Assembly (NCBI GenBank): GCA_949317995.1
Contig: OX439037.1
Location: 23,123,182 to 23,187,181 of the forward strand
Length of the DNA stretch: 64,000 bases
Direction of reading: 5' to 3'
From: Acholoe squamosa
Taxonomy: Eukaryota > Annelida > Polychaeta > Phyllodocida > Polynoidae
Of this stretch, positions 22,328 through 36,300 are shown piece by piece (within the stretch, counting starts at the first letter, position 1; each line of letters begins with the position of its first letter). A program made the position numbers and the translations under genes. Under the pieces are notes generated by a model. That model was not told the DNA's origin and did no database searches. It was given only the letters and a program-made list of their open reading frames with translations.

Positions 22328-23640
22328 TAAGTGAAATATGGATGGAATAAGTGTGGAATAAGGAGGAATATGGTGTAGACTATGGGTCCAACAAGTGGAA
22401 TAAATGTGGAATATTGGTGGAATAAGTGAACATGTGTGGAAAATGGGTGGAATATGTGAAGTACATGTATGGTTGGAGTAAGTGGAATATGAATGAAATA
22501 AGTGTGGAATATGGTGTAGACTATGAGTCCAATAAGTTGAATAAGTGGGATATGGTTGGAATAAGTGGAATATGGGTGGAATAAGTGAACTATGCATGCG
22601 CCAAGTGTGGAATATGGGTGGAATAAGTGGATTATGGGTGGAATATGGATGGAATAAGGTGGAATGGTGTAGACTATGGATCCAATAAGTGGAATATGGG
22701 TGGAATAAGTGAATTATGCGTCCACTAAGTGTGGAATAATGGGCGGAATATGTGGAGTGTGGGTGGAGTAAGTGGAATATGGATGGAATAAGGAGGAATA
22801 TGGTGAAGACTATGGGTCCAATAAGTGAAATATGGGTGAAATAAGTAGAGTATGGTTGGAGTAAGTGGAATATAGATGGAATAAGTGTGGAATATGGTGT
22901 AGACTATGGGTCCACTAAGTGGAATATGGGTGGAATAAGTGAACTATGCATTCACTAAGTGTGAAATATGGGTGGAATAAGTGGAGTATGGGCGGAGTAA
23001 GTGGAATATGGATGGAATAAGTGTGGAATAACGTGAGAAATGGTGTAGACTATGAGTCCAATAAGTTGAATAAGTGGGATATGGGTGGAATAAGTGGACT
23101 ATGTGTGGAGTAAGTGGAATATGGATGGAATAAGTGTGAAATAAGGTGCACTAAGTGGAATATGGTGTCAACTAATATTGCAATAAGTGTGGAATATGGG
23201 TGGAATAAGTATGGATTATGAATGAAATCAGTGTGGATTATGGAAGGAATAAGTAAACTATAGGTAGAATAAGTGGATTATGACTGGAATAAGTGTGTGA
23301 TATGGTTGCAATAAGTGTGGAATTTGGGTGCAATAACTGGAATATTGGTCTGATTATTGAAAAAGATTGGAATCAATGTGAAAAATTTGTGAAATGTGGT
23401 TGGAATGAAGGTGGGATTGAATGTGAGTGGAATATGGGTGGAAAAGTGTAATATAAATGAAATAATTATGTATTTAATTGCATAAAAAAAATTGGGAATA
23501 TGGATGTAATAAGTAGAATATGGATGGGAAAAGGTGGAATAATGGTGAGATAAGTCAAATAAGGTTGGAGTATGTGTGGAATATGGGATGAATAAGTGGA
23601 ATATGGGTGGAATAAGTTGACATATTACTGCTTACAGTGA
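22328..23640. repeat. GGAATAAGTG-type degenerate satellite, right part
   Basis: Continues the array interrupted at 18582, again with GGAATATGG, GGAATAAGTG and GTGTAGACTATG(G/A)GTCC modules. It becomes more degenerate towards 23,400-23,640. Confidence 0.85.
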
Positions 23641-23819
23641 TAGCTTACTGTACATTGTGAGAGATAACTGACTGGAAAGAGTAGATAACTAGAGACTGGT
23701 TTCTGTAGATCTATAGTGATTGATAACCACAGACAGTGACATAAGCAGCAGTAACATTACAGCAGTTATTACTGTAGGTAGTGACAGATTATGTACAGCA
23801 CATACTAATTAAAGACCTT

Positions 23820-23935
23820 CGGGCTTCCCTAGCCCACTTAAAAGGGTCTATATCTCCTCTTTCCTATCCCCTCAGGATGTGTGTGGTGCACATATGCGCG
23901 GGCACTGACACATTCCTCTGTTAAATTATCAAACT
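23820..23935 (-). repeat. Inverted copy of the 17180-17335 repeat
   Basis: GGGCTTCCCTAGCCCACTTA through GGTGCACATATGCGCGGGCA to CATTCCTCTGT is the complement of 17180-17335. The satellite plus nested elements are thus bracketed by an inverted pair. Confidence 0.8.
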
Positions 23936-26900
23936 GTGAAGCACGGGATAGCCACTTAGTGCCGCTAAAGTGCTGTAAAACACAAATCAATCAATCATAA
24001 TTAAAGACATTGATTCACCAAAAAAAGTTCTTTGAGGTATCACAGTGTACCTTCAAGCAACACTCTTTTTGGTAAAATAACATGCACATCCTCCCTTCAT
24101 CACACTTTTAAAGAAATGTATAGCCTATTTAACCCACACTCCTACTCAAAGCCTACCACACATGACTCTTGCCAAACCAAAATGGTCAATGTAATCTAAA
24201 AGGCCATCTAAACTCCTAAACCCCTCATGAAAGTGGTCTTGCAGCTTTGCTGCACCCTCTTGACCCCTAGCATCCTCGCAAATGGTCTTGTAGTATCCTC
24301 AGAGATGCCACTTTTCCTGGTTTCCCAGGAATTCCTGGTTTTGATTCCAAGATTTCTGTATTAAATTATGTTAAATTCCTGGGAAAATGTGTCCAAAGTC
24401 CAGTTTTCCTGGTTTCTGTCTGCCAGTGAGTGGTATCTCTGTATCCTGTTTAACTTTAATCAATCCCAGTGATAATGGGATAGAATAATCATTACATTCA
24501 TGATAAATAATGCTTCCACACTCCAACAAACAAGAATTTTAATTCTTTATATCACTTTTATTGAAAAAAACAAAATGGATCCCTTCACATTTCGCGATAA
24601 AACAGATCGATAACATTTTACAATATATCTTCTATTTCTATATCAATAGCAACAGTACCATAAAATACGCTCAACAGTTTCTAATGTTTCTGCCAACACA
24701 TTTACCCAGGTAGGCTAAAAACGTATCAGATCCTCTATCATATGGTACATGTATCTTTTATGAAAACTTGTGACCATAAACCTTTTGTTTTGCATTCACA
24801 ATACAGAATACGGTACCTGCCGAGTTATCGCTATCCATATCACATCTAATGGCTGGATTGCCTAACTACGGTGTATATACCATAGAACTTCGCATATAAG
24901 CCACGTCTAATACACAAAACTGAGGCTTACTGTGCCCTAGATTATCTCCCCAAAGAGAGGGTGTGCCTTATAGGCGGGGTAAAATTACATAAGTATTAAC
25001 CAGCTCAAAATGAAACGTGCACCTCATACCATTTTCTTCAAGCGCCTTATATGCGTGACGCACCTCATATGCGAGGTACTATTGTAGACGAGATTCTTAT
25101 AGAACATTAATACCCATACTTAAATAAATTTGTTAACGGAAATCCACATAATCGTATATACACATGATTGGTTGTCAATCGGCAAATACTTAAAGACTTA
25201 ATTGCACTATATTGCTCTCTTTGCGTAAATAATTGCCGACAATCATAACTTGACACCTTGCTCTTACAACAAATGTTAATACAAGTAACACATAATATTT
25301 GAACGCAGTTGTATTGACAAAACTCAGATGCTCTCATTGCAATCACATATTTAGGAAGACTACGTTTATGCCTTCAATGTTACAAAACGTAACTGAGATT
25401 CAGATGAAATATGATGATGTGGTCGTGAAGCTGAAACATGATTGATAACCCTAACACATAATCGATATTGAAAACCCTAACAAATGATTCCAATGCTAAT
25501 GTGGCATTTGTCACTACAATTATACATGCACATGCTTCTTAAAAATGTCATTGAAAGTACTTTGTGGGCAGTGATAATTGTATTTAACTATTACCAGGTA
25601 CAGGTAGTTAAATTATCAAGAATTTCAGCTATAGTTATAACATCAGATCTCTATGCATACATTTCCTATCAAAAGGTTCAAAAGGAAAACAATCCCTTAA
25701 AAGATGATTGTCGTACGAAACTGGGTTTGGCAGGCTATAATTTGCTATAAAAATATAAACCCACTGAATATATACGAAGGAATACCTTGTGCTATGGTAG
25801 GATTCCTTTCACATGGTTTTGATACAGTTAATGACTGATTTATAAAGGGCTATAGTCAGCCCTATGAGACTCCTGACGTTGATATAGCAGATAACTGTCT
25901 ACCAATCCACCATTGCACCAATGGCAAAAATTAAGTACAAGCGACTAATATCTGTATTCCAGACTTTGAGCGTTAAAATCACCCTGAGCCCCCTACTTAC
26001 TACCGGTATGTGCCTTACATGTTTGATTCCAAAGCTATCATAACTGGTATGCATTTACTGTAGACTAATGTCGCAAGGAAGGGTAGGTTATAGGGGTAGG
26101 TTGGATTGCCTACTTATAGGTAACATGGTTTTCTTTAAAACCAAAACAATTATTTTACTGCCATGGCGTATAGATGCAGTGCAGGCAAGCACCTCGTCTG
26201 TGCTGAAAAAGCAATACATCATACGGCCCCTTTAGGATTGATACACTAGCGACCAGTAGACATGATACACTAGTGCTGTGGCGTTAAATCACTGCTGAGC
26301 ATTGAATTAGTGCATCATTACCACAATTGGACATTTGGCATGAACTCTTAAAGAATATCAAACCATGACATTATCTCTAAGGTATGAACTTTTAGTGGAT
26401 CAGACAATAATGCTTGCTTGGGGAAGCCCTAGTTGCATATTAGTCCACATTGTCTACTCTAAAGTAGAAGCTATTCTATGTACATTTTGTTCACATAAAG
26501 GAATGCCAAAATAATGACATTTCTTATTTCTGGTACATTATATACCTTCATTACTCCATCTTGCACCATCGCTGTATTGGACCAACACTGGGTTACCGCT
26601 AACGCTTTTCATCCTAAAGCTGAACTCATCAATGGATGTATGGCTACATGCTGCCGCTAAATCCTTAGTCTTTTTGCTTCATTGTTGAATACGGTACTCT
26701 GAAACAATATAAGAGGGCATAGAACTGAGACTTTGTACATAGGTACATCTTGGATGCTATACTATTGGTTCCCCAAATGTTGAGGACCAGGACCTGTCAT
26801 TATTTCACAATTCAAACTAAAGCACTCATCCAGTCTCGTCCGGTCGGGATTCCAGGGAATATACCCTCTCTCATGTTTGGGGATTGTGGGTCCCCATTTT

Positions 26901-27296
26901 CTGAGGAATATTACTATGTGCAGTACCTGCCTACATTTTACCACTACAGCAACCAGCGGCCAGAACTACTTTTACCTATAAACGCTGGTTACCAGAGACT
27001 ACTCACGCTAGTGGTCAGGCTGAGGCCAGATTGGCACTGATCCCCCTCGGAGCTATTCATAAACAACTTTTAGAAATTAATGGTGTTATCATATATTTTT
27101 TTTTTAAAAGAGAGAAACCAATAGAAGACAAGTAGCAAATTTCAACTGTACTGTCACGGGTCCGAAAATCTTTTGTCCCCTTCGACTCATATAAACTTAA
27201 AGTGAATCACTGATAAATGTATAATCGGGAGTTTGAGTTAGAATTTTCTTAAGTTTTCAACACGATACATATCAAACTTACATGGTTGTTGTCACT
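23936..27296. other. Intergenic and NAGS downstream region
   Basis: No gene supported. It contains a degenerate MITE relative (about 24885-25086, with ATATAAGCCACG and CTCATATGCGAGG ends) and a block near 26225-26330 related to the GCATCAT palindrome family. Otherwise it is AT-rich single-copy-looking DNA. The 3' UTR of NAGS begins at 27296 and runs leftwards. Confidence 0.5.
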
Positions 27297-27375
27297 TTAT
27301 GAGGTAAATGAACTTGGCAGCTGAAGGGCGTGGTTAACGATCTGAGACGACTCCTTGTGTGTGACGCCTCCATAC
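27297..27375 (-). CDS. NAGS: NAGS exon 13 and stop codon
   Basis: 79 bp. It completes Trp, then encodes YGGVTHKESSQIVNHALQLP and SSFTS, ending TAA at 27297-27299. The IVNHALQLPSSF segment matches LVNHAKGLPDSF of human NAGS, and the splice phase fits exactly. Confidence 0.92.
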
Positions 27376-30300
27376 CTACATTAAAACAGTACACATTTAG
27401 CAAGAGACCCTACACCAGCCAACGCAATACATGTATTATACGTCATGGCCAGCACAATACACGTTTACCCGGTAGTACCATCCCCTTCCTACATCTAGGT
27501 CAACACAATAGTGAATTCATACATGTTAGGTACAACTCCATAATTTTCAAAGGATTCGTTTGGTTCTTTCCCAATTACCGTAATCTCCCGCGTATAAGAC
27601 GCAGTGCGCGTATAAGACGCACCTAGAGTTTTGGAAAATTCTCAAAAAAATTAAAAATTCATAACTTGGGTTCTACTGAGTGAATTTTCAAAATTTAAAA
27701 ACCTGTGTGTAGCTTGGGCCCCCTGGACCCCCCTATCCCCTATTATGACCATTATGGCATGTAACATATCAAAAGAAAGGTCTTGGTGTCCCCCTTGTGG
27801 ATACAAGGAGAGCTGAAACCCCTCGTATAAGACCCGTCTTATATGCTGGAGATTACGGTACTACCTTTTTTTTAATTACCTACCCCCGTCGTTAGCTACA
27901 CGTGGAAAAACCTATTCTCATCTTTTGAGAAATCGCCTAATGCTGTGAACTGTCAACTTGACAAGTAGGCATGGGCGACTACTAGTATATTAATTAAAAT
28001 CAGGCAAAAAAAAACAACAACTTCATCTTTGTACATCAAAGATAATTGGGCGAAAACCTGCAATCTGAAGTTTAAACCCAGCTCCGCCAGTGGACTATTG
28101 TAGAACTAAAGCCCCATTTGGCAGGTTAATATTTCACCTATTTGACACTAGTGAGACCTCTGGTGCCACCACAGGTAGACCATGCAGATAGATTCATGTG
28201 TTATACCAGTATGAAATATTCATAATTAATGTATGATAAATAGCTTTAAAACAGAACTTACCAGAAGACGATCCATTGACCATTACTCCAGCTGCCCTCA
28301 CATCGTTTGAAGTACCTTGAAAAGGGCCAGATACAATAATGTACTCAATATCCTTGAAATGACATACCCGTGTTAGTGGCGTGATTTCTTACAGTAACCT
28401 TCCATTTTTGGTTAAAGTTAAAACTTTATGGGGTTTCCTCTAACCCATAGACCTAGTATCCTGGCTACGGGGGAAAAATTCCTGATATCTTTCATATTGA
28501 TACAGGTTTGATATGAGACCACGATGTAGCTTGTGTAGATTCTATCATTCTGGTGACTGGATACTCAACCACAATACACATTTGGTAAGATTGCCTACAT
28601 CCCACACCTAGGGGCATAGACTGGTATTTATGGAATTTTATAAAAGTGAAGTGTAAATCTAGAAAATGGGTTATGTTTCTCTAAAGTTCAGTTCTCCGCT
28701 ATTTTAAACACCCTGGAGCCTTTAAATGTGTAAATACTGCATATAATCAGGTGTCTGGTAAGGCGAAAATTGCTTTAACCATTCAAATACAAATATAGAG
28801 CAGTCTAATTCTATAGCAGTCCATGTTACTATATGTGTATATATCAAAACTGTGAGTGCATATGTCCATCATTATAAGGTAACATTTTATTAGGAGGCAG
28901 GATTTAATACCCACATGAACATCCCCTTCTACCTGCCTGCTCACATAAGTAGAACTATAAAACAATAGATCTAGGGAACAACAGAACTATGAAATAGAAC
29001 TAGAGAACAATAGAACTACACTGAGTATTGGACACATGTGTTGACACATCAACACTCAAAGGGACACATGCGTTCACTCTTAATCGCATATGTGGACTCA
29101 TAGATTGACACATAGACAGATACATGGGTTGACACATAGGCACACACAGTCTCAGAAGTGCCACCAATTTCTGTCTGTACTGATTTCTATGGATCTTAAA
29201 CTTAAAGCAAAGGAGATTGTTCCTAGACCTCACCTAAATATAGGCTATAGATACAGGCTATAGATTATCCACCCAGCTCCTAGTACAGATGTGCCTCGCT
29301 ATATCTTATAAGTTATAAGGACATAGAACTAGTTCCAGACCATCTACCACACTGCACCTCTCATGGTATTATATAACCACTATAGGCTCGGTATGATGGC
29401 CTGTTTATAAGACATCTAGAGCCCTCCCACTCCCCACCCACCCACCTCACGTAGGCTATATCTGAGGGTGTAAATGCAAAAGTATGGAGACACTCACATT
29501 GCACATGCCTACACCCCATCTAACTACCGTAATCTCCCGCGTAGAAGACGCGTTGCGCGTATAGGACGCCCCCCTTCTTGGGAGAAGCATTTTCGCGTAT
29601 AAGACGCACCTCTTAGGGCTCAATTTTGTAAATCCAGTACTGTTCTATAGTAAAATTACCCCTCGTATAAGACGCACCCCCTTCTTGGGAGAATGCTATA
29701 AGACGCCCCAGCATTTTGTTTGGCGTAGAGGACGCGTCTTATACGCGGGAGATTACGGTATATGTGTCCACCTAGCGTAATTTCTATCTACTGACCTTTT
29801 ATAGATCTAAAATCAAAGGGAATCTCTCCTAAATCACACATATAACTATGTGTGGCCACCCAGCATAATGTCTGTCTATCTACTGACCTTCTATGAGTAC
29901 AGGGAATCATTCCTACACCTCACCTGAATATATTTGACCACCCAGGCTGCCCACCTTCAAGTGCGGATGTACCTTGCTGTGCGGTTGAGTGTTTTGACCA
30001 ATGCAATGTGTCACCTGATTACTCAGTTGTTGATTGCACACTACTTGAACATACTGACCCTACTTACACTTAGATGGACTGTCACTGTGGCTGAGGAATT
30101 TGGATTACCTGTTGGGGCACATGTTAAGGGAAAAGGATACACCATTGCATTGCTTAACCAAAACTTTAAGGATCTCAATTTCTGCACCGTTGAAAAGAAA
30201 ATTAAATGTGGGAATTTTTCAAAACCTATGCTTGTCCCATATAGAACCATTCAATGCAATGACATACATCTAGATAAAAATTACAAAAAACAACAATTGA

Positions 30301-33300
30301 GAGCTGTAGAGCACTTAGAAAAAGCGGACATGATTTAACTATAGAAGTGAATGGCAAAAGTATGGCAATAAAGGGTGCAATGAGGAACATTTTTAAGGCA
30401 AATCTGTCCCAAAAACCATGAAAATACTGGTCTATAATTGTATTTCTTTGCATCCACTTAGATATAACACCATAGGACGGTATCAGGGCAAACGGCCCCC
30501 TGGATTGGTAGCCCCCTCACCAGAGGCCCTAGGACGAGAGGCCCTCAGATGAACAGCACTCAGGATTCATGGCCACCTGACAAGAAGCCCATGGACAAAT
30601 GGCCACCAGGACCAGAGGCCATTCTTTATAACGCCTGTCAGCCTATGCCTGCTAGATTATCTCAATTATTGTCTATCGCCCGCTAGATTCTATCGCCCGC
30701 TAGATTCTATCGCCCACTAGATTCTATCTCCTGCTAGATTCTATCGCCCGCTATATTATTCTTCAAAGGGTAGAATCTAGCGGGCGTAGTATTAAAATCT
30801 GACGGAGGTGAGAATCTAGCGGGCGTAGAATCTAGCTGGCGATAGAATCTAGCAGGAGATAGAATCTAGCGGGCGATAGAACCTAGCAGGCGATAGAATC
30901 TAGCGGGTGATAGAATCTACCGGGTGATAAAATCTAGCGAGCGATAGAATCTAGTGGGCGATATAATCTAGCGGACAATAGAATCTAGTGGGCACGAGAC
31001 AAAACCTGTCTGATGGGTAACAGAACTAGCGGGTAAAGAACCATTTATAGCGGGCGATGGAATCTGGTGGGCACAGAATAAGATATCTGATGGGTAAAAG
31101 AATAGAATAGAGTTAATCTGACGGGCAAAAGAATAGAATAGAGATAATCTGACGGGTAAAGATGACGGACGCGAGAAAAGAGGGCCTCCTGCCATGGGGG
31201 CTCCCAGTCACAGGGGGCCATTTGTCCATGGGTTATTTGTCTGCGGGCCGTTTGTCAGCAGGCTAGAGATCCTGGTGGCTATTTGTCCTAGGGCCCCTGG
31301 TCCAGGTGGCCGTTTGTCCTAGAACCCATTACTATAGTAAAAGAATGGAACCAAAATGTTAGATAATGACTTAGACAGAGCTAAAACCAAAACTTCGTGG
31401 ACCTAACTCATAAACTGTGAGTGCTAACAATACTACAACTCCACAGCAACCTAAACAATACACACTCACAGAAAAACGCATAGTGCAGAAATATTCTATG
31501 TCCTTTGTCATCATGGTGGATGGATGCAGCTCTGGTAAGTAACTCACCAGTGCTACGACCATGCATCACGCCAAAGCAATGTGACAGATAAGAGTCAGTA
31601 TTCACATCGGACCTATACACAAGGCAACATGCCAGATTTAAGAGTTAAGCTTTAACATATGAGACTTTCCTTCCACGCATCACTGACCACCTCTGGGGCA
31701 GCATGATGAGAGTACATGGGTAAAGGACCACTGTAACCTAGTGGCTAAGGACCCTGGTCCCGATCAGGGACAGACAGATGTATACATTGAGACAGATACT
31801 GCCAACATGGGGAATACTACCGGTAGTAGGCTTAAAATAGAGCAGAGAAGCAGATCACGCAGAACGCACGCCTCCACTACATGGGGGTGAAGAAACTAGA
31901 ACTCTCAGGCTGTCTGGGATTAACTTCAGTTATTTATGTGATTTTATCAACGATAACCTGTCTGGTAACCAGCCCAGGTATGGCATAGAACACTGGTAGA
32001 GTGTTACAAAGGGCCGCGAGATTTGTGTCCCCGGCGCAGATATCCATAGAATCTACACATGGTGTTACATATATTCACGTAGAACCACAACTATACATGA
32101 CCCATATACCAATTTGGTCTTGAATTAAAGCCAAGGAATAAGCGCATCTGGTGACAATATTCATTATATATGTATCATTAATATTTATTTCATAACAGCC
32201 CTGTGTAGTCTATTGTCTATATCTATTGATGCCTGCTCCGGATTATGAACACACTTAGTCATGATAGCACAACTATTATACTACATAGCTTCATCTGAAT
32301 TATATTAAGTGAAAGATACTGAACCATACCTGATCATAGGCAAGAAACCATAAAGCTATTTGTAATACATTATTATATATTGAAACGTCAACTCCTTAGA
32401 TATTCCTCTCCCATGCTAGATTGCTGCACACAGAATGGCCACTCACTGTGCTCCATGCTCCACTGCACACTCAGTATTGGCCACTAGCTGGTCTGGATCT
32501 GGTTCCGGCAACACACTGATAAGAACTGATAACATGGGGCCAGCATGTCCATGGAAGTGGATGTTAACCAGGGACATAGAATATAAAGAGATATACTAGT
32601 TCTACGATATACTCTATGCCAGGGACAAGGTACCCATCATGGTATGTCTCATCAGTCGGTTTTACCTCAACCAGCGAAATTCAAAATGGCGGCTCCACTA
32701 GGCCTCCATATTGAGTCCTATAGGTGCTGCGTGCCAGTAGGATATATATAGAGAGAGCAGCCAGGACAAAAAAATCACTCATATTTATAGCTTTGAACAG
32801 GTATGAACGATTTACTAATAGAGATATAATTATTCTGTCTTTTGCAGTAAATTAGTATATTAGTCTTCTCTCGGAACCATTTTTAAAATGTAACGTGAGA
32901 CAAGTAGTAGTTTTTCCATGTAACACCCTGGGTCACAGTTAGTGTATATGCTCTGTGAGTGGGGGGGGGGGCTACCGGGGTGTTTGTCTTTGAAGGTCTA
33001 ATATCGGTATTAAATTAATGAAACCTATATTTATTTCCAAATGACTGGACCTAGATCTGCAACATCTGTCTATATGTTTGCAATAAAATGCGCGAGAAAT
33101 CATATAGTGTACAAAACTCCACTTGTCTAAATCATTCGATAACCGGGGATAAAGGAAGAATTTGCAGGTATCAAAAAGAAGAAAAATTTTGAAAAATCAT
33201 GGAAGTGTCTGTTTATTGATACATAAGTGTAGTTACCAGGGGTTAATGGGGTTTGTGCTCCGTGATCTCCAACACAATTTGTTAAAGTCCTTCCGTATCA

Positions 33301-36300
33301 TCTCCCATAACACGTCAGCAGTTCCTTCAGACTGTGGTAAAGTAGGAAAATTCAACCCCTTTTTAATACATTGTGTTAAAATATGATACAAATAGTATAA
33401 TATTATACTATAGATTTCATAACCTAGTACTGGCTGTATAAAGTACATTCATAGTACTGATACTTAATTTCTATTCTAGATGTGATAAACAGGGGGGACA
33501 ACGTTGTTTTGCTGTAGTATATTAGATATATAATTAGGCCTGTACCCTCCCTACTGACAGTTCATAACAAATGGTGCTATCAATACCTTGTTTGGATCTA
33601 TTCACAGAGGATTGCAGTAAACCACATATAGGAAGTGAATAAGTTCAACAGGTCATTGGGCTTAAACCCCCAAGTACCTATAATCCTCACTACAAAAAAT
33701 TTAAATTGCTAAATGTTCATCTACAGCAACTCTATGAACTGGAAAATGGCAAAATGAGCTTACTCCTGAGATTTTTTTGTTTAAAAATGTATAAATCCAG
33801 TCCTAGAGTTTAATGCTTACCTGTTTGGCTACACTGACGGTGAATTTGTCTAGGTATGGCACACCTGCCTCCGGCTCATGGGTCACGATAGCCGCAGCAT
33901 TGTAACTGTATACAGCATAAATATATTTATTATAGACTATTACATGGAAACACACATTATGGGAAATCTATGGCCTACCTGTAACCAGTATATCTCTACT
34001 AACAGTGCTAATATATGAATTAAGATATCCAATTAAATACAAATCAAGATTTCAAGCAGCGAGCAATCACAAATATGTACTAAATCGTATCCGGTAATAC
34101 TCAAATACAGACTACCGGTACATCAGAAATGCAAACTTACTCTTCCGATAAGTAGAGTGTGTGAAAACGATCCCCTAACTTATCCAGGTAGTCGTTTACA
34201 AGATCACGACCAAACGATCTGAAAATCAAAAGTACCATGTGGCATATGTTCTGTGTTTTTACTTTAGTAAGGCCACACCAAAAAAAAAAAGTTGGTCTAT
34301 GGATTTCCCTCTCCATATTTCCGGAAATACAATTTTTTTCTTTGAAAAAAATCTCGTCTACGGATTTTGCTCGCTTCACTTTCTACAAGTTTTCTCTTTG
34401 TGATGTTGGGCATTTTTTTTTTTAAATAAAATTGTTCACTCGCCTCACTTTTCCAGCAAGGAATACATTGGACGCCAAAAAATTCTTAGAAATGAAAAAA
34501 AAAAATTTCACTCACTCGCACCATTTTTTCAAAACCAAAATCCATAGACCAACTTATTTTTTTGGTGTGGCCTAAGGTATAAAATCTGTACAGCACTTCC
34601 CAGTCAGCTTGTGCTCCTTTCTAAACCCTATTATGTATTTTAAAACTAGCAAATGGATTTTCTCTTCTAGCAAACATAGCGAAATCATTTTGCTCTCACA
34701 TTAGGGACCCCCAAGGGAACCCCCCCCCCCCGGTGTCACAATGTCGCCAAGATTCAAGGCTTCAGGTCACAGGTCACTTTCTTAGGGAAAATAACATGTC
34801 TTAAAATCTCAAAATTCAAGGCCTTAGATCATATGTCACTTTTTTAGGGATTGGACATGTCACTTCTAAAAGGGTAAAATATCAGAATGTCACCTCAAAA
34901 TGGCCAAATGGCAAATGTCGCCATGTCGTTTTTTACCCCTTGGGGGCCACACTTTAAGATAGGTCCAGCGTTTGCCTCCCAGGGCCCAGAGAGACCAACT
35001 GTGATATGACATAAAAAAACACGGCCAAAAATACACACAAAAAAAAACAAGGAAATAGGCACTTTTGAAAACCAAGGCCAGGTTTAAATCTACATTGTTT
35101 ATTCGTTTATAGGTCTGTGGGTTATCTAACCACTAAGTTGTCCCTAATTCCTGACCTGACCACTAAGTGGCCATGACTGCCCCACGTGGTAGTGTTTGGG
35201 CAAGGGCCAGAACTTGATCTAGAAATCCGGTAGAAGAATGAAGCTATATATAGTAATAGGCTCAGGCACTCTGAGAGGCCACCATATTGGTACCCATTGC
35301 TTGACAGTAGGCTCAAAGCAGACACGGAACATTGCAGTCACACTGCAAACTCTATGGGTTCAAAGCAGACATGGAACTACAGTGACTGTCACTTTCATAC
35401 CCTTCTCTCCACAACCTCTGCATGGAGACTGACTCAAGTTGGTGCGCGTGTGTTTGGGTGTATGATGGTCACACCTCAGTGACTTTGTTCTACTTTGTAA
35501 CTGCTCATGTGGTAGGTGCGTGCTAACTACCGTAAACCCTGTGCATAAACTCCTTTCACAGGTATTTTATACCCAGGCAACTTTGGGGCATCCCTACAAG
35601 TCTCACTGAACCAGGGAGGTTACTGTATACGTCATACACATGTACTCTATAATCATGACTGAACATGGGGAAAATGTGTATTTTCCACATTTCATAGAAT
35701 TGATAGATGCACCCCGCACTTGGTAAAGTCAAGTCATGTAAGCTGCACTAAGCCTCTACTTCCGCAGCTTAAACATGAGGATTTACGGCACAGGTGTATA
35801 TACAGGTCTGTGTTCAGAAAAAAACAACAATATTTCTCTACCCTGGTCTTGTTGAGAAAAAAATACTGCAACCTTGACATCCTCGTGTCTGTGGAGAGAA
35901 CAAGTCACATTGGTCATGTAGTCCATAGACACGTCGCACATTTCTTAAGTTTGTTCTTGAAAGGTTAGACATCTATCAAGGAACACAAACTCAATGCATA
36001 TCAGCTGATGCATCTATCAAGATGTAAGATTTTACAATAGCAGGGTAGAATTTTATTCGGATGACCTGTAGAGGAAACATTTTTTTTCAGAATAAATGTT
36101 AAAAATGCAGGTATTGTATATGGAGACAGATACAAAAGTGTCCAGACACAACCACGGATAAGAATGTCAATGTGATAGTGAAGGGATTTTTTGACTTACA
36201 CATTGAAGAGCGCGGTGAGTCTCGGTATGTCTACACCGTTCATTGAGTGGTACCGAAGGATGGGTTCAGTGATCTTGAAGAATGTTCCTGATCCTAGACA

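Larger units (their letters stand above)
28316..33236. other. NAGS intron 11, repeat-filled
   Basis: 4.9 kb. It holds the MITE at 29525, the foldback repeat at 30470-31330 and a YY1-like AAAATGGCGGC near 32683. I see no convincing nested coding exon. The 134-codon frame at 29934-30338 lacks splice context and family resemblance. Confidence 0.6.

Noticed and set aside
26536-26700. Minus-strand exon-like frame (VLVQYSDGARWSNE) with an acceptor before and a donor after, first considered as the last NAGS exon
   Set aside because: The phase does not fit (a stop arises at once or within ten codons), the similarity is superficial, and the true last exon was found at 27297-27375.
29934-30338. 134-codon plus-strand frame in NAGS intron 11
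   Set aside because: No family resemblance, no clear splice sites, composition like its surroundings.
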